Source: JAIPAN01 sp040403555 (GTDB lineage Bacteria; Bacteroidota; Bacteroidia; Sphingobacteriales; Sphingobacteriaceae). From it: 64,000 bases of DNA. Position 1 is the stretch's first letter, and the number at the start of each line of letters is the position of its first letter. The notes under the pieces are model-generated. The model ran no database searches and was not told the origin of the DNA. It saw nothing but the letters and a program-made list of their open reading frames with translations. The stretch lies in the NCBI GenBank assembly GCA_040403555.1, contig JBBAKN010000003.1, forward strand, positions 377,026 through 441,025, read 5' to 3'. Both the position numbers and the translations under genes were made by a program. Shown here one piece after another: positions 51,640-61,266 of this stretch.

Positions 51640-52233
51640 ATGAACACTCACAAAAATCTTCAGACCCGTACTGATCAAGAATTAATACATGAGTTTATCA
51701 GCGGTTATCAACCTTGCTTAGAAGTTTTAATTGCTAGACATAAATCTAAGATATACACATCCATCTATTTATTAGTAAAAGATAGCTATCTAGCGGAAGA
51801 TATTTTCCAGGAAACATTTATTAAAGTAATACACACACTACAAGCTGGGAAATACAACGAAGAGGGTAAATTTTTACCTTGGGTAATTCGAATTGCCCAT
51901 AATTTAGTTATTGATTACTTCCGCAAACAAAAACGAAATCCCGTAATTACCAACGTAGATGGGTTTGATATTTTCGATGTGATACAATTTTACGATGAAC
52001 CACTAGAAAACATGATGATTCGTGAACAAAGTCATCAGGATTTAAAACGCATGATTCAACTATTACCTGCCGAACAAAAAGAAGTATTGATCATGCGCCA
52101 TTATGGTGATTTAAGTTTTAAGGAAATTGCCGATATAACCGGTGTGAGCATTAATACGGCTTTAGGAAGAATGCGCTATGCACTTAATAATTTGCGAAAA
52201 ATGATGGTTACTCCTGTTTTAGCGAATAAATAA
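51640..52233 (+). CDS. ECF-type RNA polymerase sigma factor
   Basis: The ATG at 51640 (MNTHKNLQTRTDQEL) gives 197 residues; the frame opens at 51574 but the extension is not sigma-like. Region 2 (about 25-95: LVKDSYLAEDIFQETFIKVI, then LPWVIRIAHNLVIDYFRKQ) and region 4 (about 140-190: LLPAEQKEVLIMRHYGDLSF, GVSINTALGRMRYAL) are clear; region 3 is absent, so ECF class. No transmembrane anti-sigma gene is next to it; a 63-residue CxxC protein follows by 61 bases. Its regulon is unknown. Confidence 0.92.
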   Translation: MNTHKNLQTRTDQELIHEFISGYQPCLEVLIARHKSKIYTSIYLLVKDSYLAEDIFQETFIKVIHTLQAGKYNEEGKFLPWVIRIAHNLVIDYFRKQKRNPVITNVDGFDIFDVIQFYDEPLENMMIREQSHQDLKRMIQLLPAEQKEVLIMRHYGDLSFKEIADITGVSINTALGRMRYALNNLRKMMVTPVLANK

Positions 52234-52294
52234 AAAAAATCGAATAGTATACTAAATACATGTGCTGTGGCGTTTGGTGTGGAAACATATATTC

Positions 52295-52486
52295 ATGAAC
52301 AAGTTTAAAACACACCAAACCAAACACACATTTTGTACTAATTGTATCGAAATAGTAGCTCTAGAAGCATTATCGGCCGAAGATCAGCTATTCCTAACAT
52401 CTTTAAGGCCCGGCCTTAATAAATTACTTCGGGAACCATCGGAGGATGTTCTATGCTCGATATTAGCCTACGCAAACCTATTATAA
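52295..52486 (+). CDS. Small CxxC-containing protein after the sigma factor
   Basis: ATG at 52295 gives 63 residues (an upstream GTG at 52262 would add 11). Sequence features: HTFCTNC (CxxC at 14-17), an acidic helix LEALSAEDQLFL, and a second helix with Cys near the end. No membrane segment. It follows the ECF sigma gene by 61 bases and precedes nth. It is not a recognised family; a soluble anti-sigma or sigma-linked redox/zinc protein is possible by position only. Confidence 0.5.
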   Translation: MNKFKTHQTKHTFCTNCIEIVALEALSAEDQLFLTSLRPGLNKLLREPSEDVLCSILAYANLL

Positions 52487-52514
52487 AATAGCGCTTGGGT
52501 TCTTATATTTGAGC

Positions 52515-53267
52515 ATGCTTAAAAAAGAACGCTATCGGGTTTTTGTTGACTATTTTTCTAGCCACCAACCCCATGCAGAAACAGAGTTGCACTATAGTAA
52601 TCCATTTGAGTTACTTATAGCCGTAATCCTTTCTGCACAATGCACCGATAAGCGTATCAACCAAGTTACGCCTAAATTATTTGAGCGCTACCCAAGCCCG
52701 CAAGCATTAGCCGCAAGTACAAGCGATGAAGTATTTTCGTATATACGGAGCGTAAGCTATCCGAACAATAAGGCTAAACATTTGGTTGGCATGGCCACTA
52801 TATTGGTAAACGAATTTAAGAGCGAAGTTCCTTCAAGCGTAAGCGATTTGCAAAAAATGCCTGGCGTTGGCCGAAAAACAGCCAATGTTATTGCATCGGT
52901 AATTTTTCATGCACCTACTATGGCCGTAGATACGCATGTATTTAGAGTGGCTAATCGTATGGGCCTATGTAGCAAAGCTACTACCCCCCTGGCAGTAGAA
53001 AAACAATTGACGAAATACCTTCCTACAGATAAAATTCACATTGCGCATCATTGGCTAATTTTACATGGCCGATACACGTGCCTGGCCCGGTCGCCCAAAT
53101 GTGAGCAATGCCCACTAAATTGGATGTGCAAATATTATGCACACCAACATACAGCAACTGCCTTATTAAAAGCAGAAAAAGCTGAAGAGCGTAAAAAATT
53201 AGCCACTAAAAAGAAAAAAATAAGTAAAACAACACGGATACTGCAAAAAAATGAGCAAGTAAGCTAA
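52515..53267 (+). CDS. nth: Endonuclease III (Nth), base-excision repair glycosylase
   Basis: Removes oxidised pyrimidines and nicks the strand. Start at the ATG 52515 (the frame opens at a TTG two codons earlier). 250 residues: helix-hairpin-helix with catalytic Lys in MPGVGRKTANVIA (about 117-129), catalytic Asp in VDTHVFRVANRMG, and the 4Fe-4S ligands C-x6-C-x2-C-x5-C in CLARSPKCEQCPLNWMC. A Lys/Glu-rich tail of about 35 residues (KAEKAEERKKLATKKKK) is longer than in E. coli Nth and may aid DNA contact. Confidence 0.95.
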   Translation: MLKKERYRVFVDYFSSHQPHAETELHYSNPFELLIAVILSAQCTDKRINQVTPKLFERYPSPQALAASTSDEVFSYIRSVSYPNNKAKHLVGMATILVNEFKSEVPSSVSDLQKMPGVGRKTANVIASVIFHAPTMAVDTHVFRVANRMGLCSKATTPLAVEKQLTKYLPTDKIHIAHHWLILHGRYTCLARSPKCEQCPLNWMCKYYAHQHTATALLKAEKAEERKKLATKKKKISKTTRILQKNEQVS

Positions 53268-53313
53268 ACAAAAATAATTTTGATAAAATTTTTAGCATTT
53301 TATAAATTTTATT

Positions 53314-53321
53314 TACATTTG
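53314..53321 (+). promoter_or_regulatory. -7-type element upstream of recA
   Basis: TACATTTG matches TAnnTTTG and lies 19 bases before the recA ATG. TTTAG at 53291-53295 is the nearest approximation to a -33 element. No LexA-like palindrome was noticed. Confidence 0.4.
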
Positions 53322-53340
53322 AAAACAATAAACTAAAATT

Positions 53341-54354
53341 ATGAGCAATACAGACAAATTGAAAGCCTTACAACTAACCTTAGATAAATTAGAAAAATCG
53401 TACGGTAAGGGTGCGGTAATGAAATTAGGCGATGAAGCCGTAGAACCACTAGAATCTATCTCTACAGGTTCATTAGGCCTGGATATTGCCTTGGGCATTG
53501 GCGGTTTACCCAAAGGGCGTGTAATTGAAATATACGGGCCAGAATCATCTGGTAAAACCACCCTAGCTACCCATGTTATTGCTGAGGCACAGAAAAAAGG
53601 CGGTATTGCTGCATTTATTGATGCCGAGCATGCTTTTGATAAATATTACGCACAAAAATTGGGTGTTGATGTAGAAAATTTACTCATTGCCCAACCAGAC
53701 AATGGCGAACAAGCATTAGAAATTGCTGATAACTTAATACGTTCGGGCGCTATAGATATTATAGTTATTGATTCGGTAGCCGCCTTGGTACCAAAAGCGG
53801 AAATTGAAGGCGAAATGGGTGACTCTAAAATGGGTTTACAAGCACGATTAATGTCGCAAGCCTTACGTAAACTAACTGGCACCATAGCCAAAACCGGATG
53901 CTGCTGTATCTTCATCAACCAATTGCGTGAAAAAATTGGGATCATGTTTGGCAACCCAGAAACAACCACAGGAGGAAATGCACTTAAATTTTATGCCTCT
54001 GTACGTTTAGATATACGTCGAATTTCTCAAATTAAAGAAACCGATGAAGTTACGGGAAACCGAGTAAAGGTTAAAATTGTAAAAAATAAAGTTGCACCTC
54101 CGTTTAGAATTGCAGAATTCGATATCATGTTTGGAGAAGGGATTTCTAAAGCCGGAGAAGTTGTTGATTTAGGTGTTGAGTATGAAATTATCAAAAAAGC
54201 AGGTTCTTGGTTTAGCTACGGCGATACCAAACTAGGTCAAGGCCGCGATGCTGTAAAACAGCTTTTATTAGAAAACCCAGAATTGATGGAAGAACTTGAG
54301 GTGAAAATTAAAGAAGTAGTAACTGGCGATAAGCTAGAGTCTAAGCCTGAATAA
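53341..54354 (+). CDS. recA: Recombinase RecA
   Basis: ATP-dependent strand exchange protein of homologous recombination and the SOS response. 337 residues, full length. Walker A GPESSGKTTLATHVI (about 64-78), LIAQPDNGEQALEIADNLI, DSVAALVPKAEIEGEMGDSK (L1 region), INQLREKIGIMFGNPETTTGG (L2) and the acidic C-terminus are all present. It ends before a bidirectional terminator shared with tsaD. Confidence 0.98.
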   Translation: MSNTDKLKALQLTLDKLEKSYGKGAVMKLGDEAVEPLESISTGSLGLDIALGIGGLPKGRVIEIYGPESSGKTTLATHVIAEAQKKGGIAAFIDAEHAFDKYYAQKLGVDVENLLIAQPDNGEQALEIADNLIRSGAIDIIVIDSVAALVPKAEIEGEMGDSKMGLQARLMSQALRKLTGTIAKTGCCCIFINQLREKIGIMFGNPETTTGGNALKFYASVRLDIRRISQIKETDEVTGNRVKVKIVKNKVAPPFRIAEFDIMFGEGISKAGEVVDLGVEYEIIKKAGSWFSYGDTKLGQGRDAVKQLLLENPELMEELEVKIKEVVTGDKLESKPE

Positions 54355-54370
54355 ATTTAGCATGAGTACT

Positions 54371-54403
54371 AAAAAAGCCTCCGGATTATTTGGGGGCTTT
54401 TTT
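54371..54403. terminator. Bidirectional intrinsic terminator between recA and tsaD
   Basis: AAAAAAGCCTCC (54371-54382) pairs with the GGGGGCTTTTTT part (54392-54403) with one T-G pair, giving A-tract and T-tract flanks on both strands. It serves recA (rightward) and tsaD (leftward), whose stop codon is at 54405. Confidence 0.85.
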
Positions 54404-54404
54404 G

Positions 54405-55406
54405 TTACATAGGCATTCGGGCCAATGGGGCAACGTCTTGCCCTACAAAATCAGCGGCTAAAAATTTGTAATAACCTGCAATGGCAATCATGGCGGCATT
54501 ATCTGTACAATATTCAAACTTAGGGATAAATACTTGCCAATCTTGCACTTCGGCAAGTTCTTGCAGGGCTTTACGTAAACCCGAGTTGGCAGAAACTCCA
54601 CCAGCAATGGCCACTTGACTAATGCCATACAGCTTAGCGGCTTTTGTAAGCTTGGCCAACAAAATAGTAACAATACGCTGTTGCACACTAGCACAGATAT
54701 CTTCCAAATGCTCTTGAATAAAATTGGGATTTTGCTGTACACCCTTATTTATAAAATACAATATGGAAGTTTTTAAGCCGCTAAAACTAAAGTTAAGCTC
54801 AGGAATTTGAGGTTCGGGGAAAGTAAATGCATGTGGGTTTCCGGTCTGCGCAAACTTATCAACTAAGGGACCACCCGGATAGGGCAATCCTAAAATTTTA
54901 GCCGTTTTATCAAAGGCTTCACCAGCTGCATCGTCAATGGTAGAACCCAACACTTCCATATCAAAGTAATTTTTAACCAATACAATTTGCGTATGACCGC
55001 CCGATACCGTTAAACACAAAAAGGGAAAACTCGGATTAGGACTATCAATAAAATGTGCCAAAATATGCGCCTGCATATGATTCACTTCAATTAAGGGTAG
55101 GTTTTTCGCTAAGGCAAATCCCTTTGCAAAAGAAGTTCCAACTAATAATGAACCTAAAAGACCGGGGCCACGTGTAAAAGCTATAGCAGATAGCTCATTT
55201 TTGCTTATTTTAGCAGTTGAAAGCGCTTCTTGGACGGCAGGTACTATATTTTGCTGATGCGCCCTAGAAGCCAACTCGGGTACCACTCCACCATAGTGTT
55301 GGTGAACGGCTTGAGTCGAAATGATGTTGGAACGTATTTCACCGTTTACACAAACGGCAACTGAGGTTTCATCGCATGAAGATTCTATTCCGAGTATAGT
55401 GGCCAA
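54405..55406 (-). CDS. tsaD: tRNA threonylcarbamoyltransferase TsaD
   Basis: Catalytic subunit for N6-threonylcarbamoyladenosine at position 37 of tRNAs. 333 residues: N-terminal ILGIESSCDETSVAV, the metal-binding HMQAHILAH (about 110-118), SGGHTQ and GGVSANSGLR motifs. The start is a TTG at 55404-55406; an in-frame stop two codons upstream leaves no ATG or other usable start before the conserved sequence. Its first base is paired with the first base of the tamB ATG, so the two genes diverge from the same base pair. Confidence 0.94.
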   Translation of the reverse strand: MATILGIESSCDETSVAVCVNGEIRSNIISTQAVHQHYGGVVPELASRAHQQNIVPAVQEALSTAKISKNELSAIAFTRGPGLLGSLLVGTSFAKGFALAKNLPLIEVNHMQAHILAHFIDSPNPSFPFLCLTVSGGHTQIVLVKNYFDMEVLGSTIDDAAGEAFDKTAKILGLPYPGGPLVDKFAQTGNPHAFTFPEPQIPELNFSFSGLKTSILYFINKGVQQNPNFIQEHLEDICASVQQRIVTILLAKLTKAAKLYGISQVAIAGGVSANSGLRKALQELAEVQDWQVFIPKFEYCTDNAAMIAIAGYYKFLAADFVGQDVAPLARMPM

Positions 55407-58400
55407 TGGAGCTTATTAAAGTTAAAACGTACAAAATTATCAAAAAAGCAGCAAAAATAACGTTATGGGTTCTAGTATCTCTTCTCTTGATGCTGGTTTC
55501 CTTGTTGTTTTCACTCCAATTTAAGCCCGTTCAAACCTATGTTGCCCAACGCATTGCGGGCTACCTATCTAGTGAACTACACACCAAGGTTGCAATTGCA
55601 GGATTGCATGTTAAACCCTTCAAATCTATTGAATTAGATGGTTTTTTACTCGAAGATTTGGAACATGACACCCTGCTATATACACAACATGTTTCTATAA
55701 AAATCAACACATTTTCACTCAAAAAGAGACAGTTATTTATTGCCGAATTGGGAATAAAAAAAGGACAGATTTTTTTTAAAAAATACAAAAATAAACAAAC
55801 GAATCTCAGTTTCTTAATTCGTTATTTTAGCAGCACCGATACCACAAAAAGTAAGCCTTTTGATGTGCGCCTGAGCAATATTAAACTAAGCGACATGGCG
55901 TTTAAATACCGCAATTACGGGGTTAATAGAAAAACTAAAAGCATAAATTTTAGCGACCTAGACCTTAGCGAACTGAATGGAGAAATTTTACAGCTCGATA
56001 CCCGTAATTACCTTGCACAAGCAGAAATTAAAAACCTACATTTTCATGAAAAGTCGGGCTTTTGGCTTAAAAATCTGAGCACCTTGGTTACCATTGATAG
56101 CACTAAAATGGAGTTCAATAAACTAAAACTCCAAACTGCTAAAACCAATATAGGCCCTTATTTCATCATGAAATTTAAGAGTTTCGATGATTTCGTTCAC
56201 TTTAACAATAAGGTGTACATGCTCGGCAGGTTTAACAAATCGAGGGTATTAGCTAGCGATGTGGCCTATTTCGCACCCGAACTAGCAACCTTAAAACTCG
56301 ATGTAAAATTACAAGGCACCATAAAAGGTACGGTTAGCCATTTACGAGCAAAAAACTTAGCCATTGAGCCGAATAAAGGGATAGCATTAAAAGGCGATTT
56401 CGATATAAAAGGATTGCCATTGATAAAAAACACGGTCTTTACACTCAACCTCCGAGAGTTAAAAACAAGTAAAAAAGAGTACGACCAATTGTTACGAAAC
56501 ATTACCGGTAATACACGAAATGATTTACCCGAAGAAATTGCAAAAATTGGTAATTTTAGTTATAAGGGTAGTTTCAAAGGCCTGAGCAATGATTTTAAAA
56601 TGCAAGGCACCTTACAAACCGAATTAGGTAAGGTAACTATCAAAAGCTTGGCCTTTAAGCGAAATGCTCAGCGTGAGCCTATATACGAAGCCTCGGTACA
56701 AACAGCGCAATTTAACCTCGGAAAATTGCTTAACAAAAGCGAACTGGGTAGCATAAACTTTGATGGAGATGTAAAGGGGAAAGGCTTTAAATTGGATCAA
56801 TTAAGCACCCAGCTCAAACTAAACATAGGTTACATAGATTACAACCGCTACCGCTATCAACAAGTAAAGGTAAACGGACAAGTAGATCAACGCATTTTTA
56901 ATGGCAGCATTGGTATTAACGATGCACAGGTACAGCTCGACTTTTTAGGTAAAATGGACTTGAATCCTGATTTACCAGTATTTAACTTTGAGTCGAAAAT
57001 TAGAAATGCAAACCTTTTAGCACTTCACTTTACTAAAGATACCCTAACGCTAAGTGCCAATTTGCAAACAAATTTTAATGGCAATACCCTCGAAAATATT
57101 CAGGGCAGTATTTCGGCCCAATCTATTGTTTTAAAAACTCCGAGCAAAACCCACTACATTGATTCTATTGAATTAGCTGCAAATGGATTGGATAACAACC
57201 GATCTATTGAATTACATTCTGATTTAGCCGAAGCAAGTATTAAAGGAAAGTATGATTTAATGACATTGCCTTCATACTTTAAATCGGTACTAAAAAAGTA
57301 CGTTCCATCTCTTCGTACTAGTATTGTTCCGTTTAAATCACAGCATTTCGATGTAAACATTCAATTGAAAAAGTTTGAACCTATTGGTGTTTTTGCACCT
57401 AAATTGGGTATTGCCGATGGCGCTATTCTCAATGGTAAATTCGACTCCGATAGCAGTATTTCCACCATCAATGGATACGCAAAAACTATACAATACGACG
57501 GCATAAAAGCAAACAATCTGATTGTGGATGAGACAACCGAAAATAAACAAATGAACATTTTTCTAACTTCAGATCGCATTGATTTGGGTGATAGTTTATT
57601 TGTAAAAAATGTGAACATTGCAACCATTTTACGTTCAGATAGCTTGAGTCTCAACGTAAAGCTATCCGATAAAGATGCCACAAACCAACTCGATTTAAAC
57701 GGGTTGGTAGAATTCAGTGCCGATAGTTTGGCCAAATTGAGCATTCTCCCTTCTGATTTAGTAATTAACCGCGAAGTATGGAAAATACAAGACAAGGTAT
57801 TGTTCCGTTTTGATAAAGGGAAAACCTTAGTTAAAAATTTTGGATTGAGCAGAAACAATCAATTCATTTCGGCTGATGGTATAATCTCTACAGATCCGAA
57901 TGACGAATTGAAAGTTGGTTTTAAAAACTTTGATTTGCAATCTATAAATCCGCTCACTAAAACAGCCGGCGTTAGGCTAAAAGGTATACTTAACGGCCAA
58001 ACTGGGCTAAAAGCACTTAGTGGCAAAACTAGACTTAGTTCGAGCTTAGGTATAGATTCATTAGACTTTAACAATAATTATATTGGCAACTTAACTTTAA
58101 ATGCCGACTACGATAATGATACCAAGCTTGCTATCTTAAACATGGATATTACTAGTAAGGGGGTAAAGAGTTTGGATATTCGTGGCACCTATGATGCCAA
58201 TCCGGAACAAGATAATTTAGATTTAGACCTTAATATGGATAATACTCAGTTAATTATCCTAGAACCTTTTATCCGCAACCTCGTATCCAATCTAACTGGA
58301 ACCATATCTAGTCGCCTAAAAATAAGTGGCAAGCCTAGTAAGCCAAAAGTAAACGGAAATGTAAGTTTAAATAATACCGAACTCACTGTTAACTACTTAA

Positions 58401-59839
58401 AAACTAGGTATCGTATTAATCAGAAATTAGTAGTTAACAATACTGTTATTAATGTAAACGACTTACGATTAAAAGACAGTAAGAATAATGAAGCCATTGC
58501 CAATGGTACCGTAGACCTAGGTAACATCAACACGCCCACCATCAATGTAACGCTCGTAACCAATAAATTTATGGCGCTAAACACAACCGCCAAAGATAAT
58601 TCAGCTTATTACGGAACCGCTTATGGTACAGGTATTTTTAGTTTCGATGGACCAACGGATAACATGAATATCAACATCGATGCAAAAACTGAAGCTGGAA
58701 CGGTATTTAATATTCCCTTAAACACAACCGAAAAAATTGGAGAAACCGATTTTATTGTTTTTGTGGGCAAAGATTCTAGCCGAGTTATTAAAAAAGAAAA
58801 TGCATTTAACGGTGTAAAAATGAACTTCTCCTTAGCGGTAGATGAAAATTCACAGGTGAATATTTTCACTTCTCTGGGCAAATTATCCGGTAAAGGGAAA
58901 AGTGATTTAAGCTTACGAATTTCAACCTTAGGCGATTTTGAGATGTTTGGCGATTACCTCATCTCACAAGGTAAATTTGAGTTTACCGCCCAAGATTACA
59001 TTAACAAAGTATTTGATATTAGCCAAGGTGGTTCTATTAGGTGGACGGGCGACCCTATGGCTGCCGTTATTAATTTAAAAGCTAACTATGGTGCTCGTAC
59101 CAGCTTAAGTTCCTTATACACAGCCGCAGGTCGGCCAGCTAATGAAAGTAGGGTGCAGGCTGAAGCCATCATGAATTTGAGTGGTAATTTATTAAAACCC
59201 GATATTGGATTCGATTTAAATTTTCCTACCGATTCATATGTGAAAGATGAATTGCAAAGCTACCTGAGTGATGTAAACAATGTAAACCAACAGGCATTAA
59301 GTTTAATTGTTAGACGTAGTTTTACACCAGGGAACGGAACCGCCAACATTAGAACCCAGTTAAACTCTACCGTTTTAAGTGCCGGTACAGAAATTGCATT
59401 CAATCAACTGAACAATATTATTACCCAATCGCTAAACCTAAACTTTGTAGACTTTAACATAAGGTCGCTAAACGAAGCAAGTGCCTCTTTTCGTTTGCTA
59501 AATAACCGTCTCGTATTATCGGGTGGCGTTACGGATAGAAGAGCAACCATTACTGATTTTGATGTGATAGGAACAAATGTTGCAAGTGATCTTGAAGCAC
59601 AATACCTAATTAAAAAGGATGGAAGTTTTGTATTGAGAGCTTCGAACAGATTAAGTAATAAAAATTTCTTAAATCCGAGTCAGGAATACGTAACTGCTTT
59701 TGGCTTGGTATACCGTAAAGACTTCGATAATTTCAACGAATTTTTACGCATATTGATAGGAAAAGAGCGCAAGGAAATACGAGCAAAAGAAGCAGAGAAG
59801 ATACGGGGCAATACCCCACAAAACCCAGAAAAAAACTAA
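55406..59839 (+). CDS. tamB: Translocation and assembly module protein TamB
   Basis: 1477-residue envelope protein of the TamB/AsmA-like family that spans the periplasm as a long beta-groove and helps outer-membrane assembly or lipid transfer. One N-terminal membrane anchor (about 16-38), AsmA-like start (PVQTYVAQRIAGYLSSELHT), very long repetitive beta region rich in Asn/Ser/Asp, and the C-terminal DUF490 domain (from about 1090: GDFEMFGDYLISQGKFEF). The ATG at 55406 is the only start consistent with the anchor; an in-frame stop precedes it. Divergent from tsaD with no intergenic DNA. tamA was not seen. Confidence 0.9.
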   Translation: MELIKVKTYKIIKKAAKITLWVLVSLLLMLVSLLFSLQFKPVQTYVAQRIAGYLSSELHTKVAIAGLHVKPFKSIELDGFLLEDLEHDTLLYTQHVSIKINTFSLKKRQLFIAELGIKKGQIFFKKYKNKQTNLSFLIRYFSSTDTTKSKPFDVRLSNIKLSDMAFKYRNYGVNRKTKSINFSDLDLSELNGEILQLDTRNYLAQAEIKNLHFHEKSGFWLKNLSTLVTIDSTKMEFNKLKLQTAKTNIGPYFIMKFKSFDDFVHFNNKVYMLGRFNKSRVLASDVAYFAPELATLKLDVKLQGTIKGTVSHLRAKNLAIEPNKGIALKGDFDIKGLPLIKNTVFTLNLRELKTSKKEYDQLLRNITGNTRNDLPEEIAKIGNFSYKGSFKGLSNDFKMQGTLQTELGKVTIKSLAFKRNAQREPIYEASVQTAQFNLGKLLNKSELGSINFDGDVKGKGFKLDQLSTQLKLNIGYIDYNRYRYQQVKVNGQVDQRIFNGSIGINDAQVQLDFLGKMDLNPDLPVFNFESKIRNANLLALHFTKDTLTLSANLQTNFNGNTLENIQGSISAQSIVLKTPSKTHYIDSIELAANGLDNNRSIELHSDLAEASIKGKYDLMTLPSYFKSVLKKYVPSLRTSIVPFKSQHFDVNIQLKKFEPIGVFAPKLGIADGAILNGKFDSDSSISTINGYAKTIQYDGIKANNLIVDETTENKQMNIFLTSDRIDLGDSLFVKNVNIATILRSDSLSLNVKLSDKDATNQLDLNGLVEFSADSLAKLSILPSDLVINREVWKIQDKVLFRFDKGKTLVKNFGLSRNNQFISADGIISTDPNDELKVGFKNFDLQSINPLTKTAGVRLKGILNGQTGLKALSGKTRLSSSLGIDSLDFNNNYIGNLTLNADYDNDTKLAILNMDITSKGVKSLDIRGTYDANPEQDNLDLDLNMDNTQLIILEPFIRNLVSNLTGTISSRLKISGKPSKPKVNGNVSLNNTELTVNYLKTRYRINQKLVVNNTVINVNDLRLKDSKNNEAIANGTVDLGNINTPTINVTLVTNKFMALNTTAKDNSAYYGTAYGTGIFSFDGPTDNMNINIDAKTEAGTVFNIPLNTTEKIGETDFIVFVGKDSSRVIKKENAFNGVKMNFSLAVDENSQVNIFTSLGKLSGKGKSDLSLRISTLGDFEMFGDYLISQGKFEFTAQDYINKVFDISQGGSIRWTGDPMAAVINLKANYGARTSLSSLYTAAGRPANESRVQAEAIMNLSGNLLKPDIGFDLNFPTDSYVKDELQSYLSDVNNVNQQALSLIVRRSFTPGNGTANIRTQLNSTVLSAGTEIAFNQLNNIITQSLNLNFVDFNIRSLNEASASFRLLNNRLVLSGGVTDRRATITDFDVIGTNVASDLEAQYLIKKDGSFVLRASNRLSNKNFLNPSQEYVTAFGLVYRKDFDNFNEFLRILIGKERKEIRAKEAEKIRGNTPQNPEKN

Positions 59840-61245
59840 GTTTTTTTAAGTAGGTTTTTAAACCAGCGCTTGTACAAATCCACATCAAACAATACCGAAT
59901 CTATGCTAGCTTTATAGGTAAGAAAAGCTCCAATGGGGCTTAATACAATAATGGCTATCCACATGCCTAGAATTGGAGAAAGATCACCTTCTTTAGCATA
60001 CTTTTCGCCAATGGTTGAAATAATATGGTAAAACAAGAAAAAGATAACAGACATAACCACGGGCAACCCTAGGCCTCCTTTCCGTATAATTGCTCCCAAT
60101 GGCGCACCTATAAAAAATAAAACCAAACACGATACGGCTAAGGTTATTTTACGGTTATACTCCACAATAAAATTGCGTAGCTTATCATTAAAATCGGCAT
60201 CAACTTGAACTTTGGTGCTTAGCATCTCCCGTATGGTACGTATATTTTCTGAGGCCATAACTGCAGCCCGAGCACGTTCAATTTTAGGTAGTTTGTCTAC
60301 ATTTACAATACCTGCAACCTTTAGCGAAGATGCGTTCATAGCACCGGGATTAAGTACTTTATACTTGGTTTTCAAAATAGCCAAGGTATTAAGTGCGTTG
60401 GTATCGGCCTTTCTGGTAACAGAATCTTTATAATAAGACAGCTGCTTCATATTTAGCATGGCGTAGTTAGATTTAAACAAATTTTCATCTGTACGTTGCA
60501 TCTTAAACCCAGATAAATCGAACTTTTGCTCTGTTTCTTTAAAACCAAAACGGGTAAAACGTAAGCGTGGATTGTATTCCTTCTCGCTAGGTGCTTCTTC
60601 GTAGCGAATCCCATTTTTCAACTTCAAAATCAAATAAGAATCGTCGGCCGTTCTAAACATTTTGCCCGATTCGGCAACTACCACATTTACATTACCCGAA
60701 TTGTTTACCCGATCATAAATAACCACTCCACGCAGGGTTTGCCCATCTTGATCTTTTTTATCTACCCGGATAGAATAACCTGGAATACTATTGTTAAATA
60801 CACCCTCATTAATTAAAAAAGCGGCTTTTTGGTTCCGAACATCCCACAGCAAGGAGCCCATTTTCAAGTTGGCTACGGGCAACATATAATCGGAAAACAA
60901 GAAAGCGGCTACACTTAATAACCCAATTACAATTACAAGTGGATACATAGCCCGCCGCAACGAAACTCCTGCAGACTTAATGGCAACTAACTCATAGTTT
61001 TCGCCAAGGCTGCCAAAAGTCATAATAGAAGATAGCAATACCGCCAGAGGTAAAGCCATGGCCACGTTAGTGGCCGAAGCGTACATTAATAATTCTAAAA
61101 TAATGTACCAATCGAAGCCTTTGCCTATTAAATCATCAATGTATTTAAACAAAAAAAGCATCAATAGCACAAACATCACAATTAAGAATGTGGCTATAAA
61201 AGGCCTAATAAAGGCTTTAAGAACTAAAAGGTGAAGCTTTTTCAC
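59836..61245 (-). CDS. LptF/LptG-family permease
   Basis: 469 residues of the YjgP/YjgQ family: three membrane helices at the N-terminal end (about 10-35, 48-75, 98-120), a long periplasmic beta-jellyroll domain (about 130-345) and three C-terminal helices (about 368-460). These permeases form the inner-membrane part of the lipopolysaccharide export bridge with LptB and LptC. Whether this copy is LptF or LptG is not determinable here. It is convergent with tamB, sharing interlocked stop codons. Confidence 0.9.
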   Translation of the reverse strand: MKKLHLLVLKAFIRPFIATFLIVMFVLLMLFLFKYIDDLIGKGFDWYIILELLMYASATNVAMALPLAVLLSSIMTFGSLGENYELVAIKSAGVSLRRAMYPLVIVIGLLSVAAFLFSDYMLPVANLKMGSLLWDVRNQKAAFLINEGVFNNSIPGYSIRVDKKDQDGQTLRGVVIYDRVNNSGNVNVVVAESGKMFRTADDSYLILKLKNGIRYEEAPSEKEYNPRLRFTRFGFKETEQKFDLSGFKMQRTDENLFKSNYAMLNMKQLSYYKDSVTRKADTNALNTLAILKTKYKVLNPGAMNASSLKVAGIVNVDKLPKIERARAAVMASENIRTIREMLSTKVQVDADFNDKLRNFIVEYNRKITLAVSCLVLFFIGAPLGAIIRKGGLGLPVVMSVIFFLFYHIISTIGEKYAKEGDLSPILGMWIAIIVLSPIGAFLTYKASIDSVLFDVDLYKRWFKNLLKKT

Positions 61246-61266
61246 GTGTTTTTGTAGAGAAAATGC

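Noticed and set aside
61240..61248. TTTCACGTG, half of a parS-like palindrome
   Set aside because: The right half does not match parS (TTTTTG instead of AAACA), and it lies at the start of the permease gene far from parAB.
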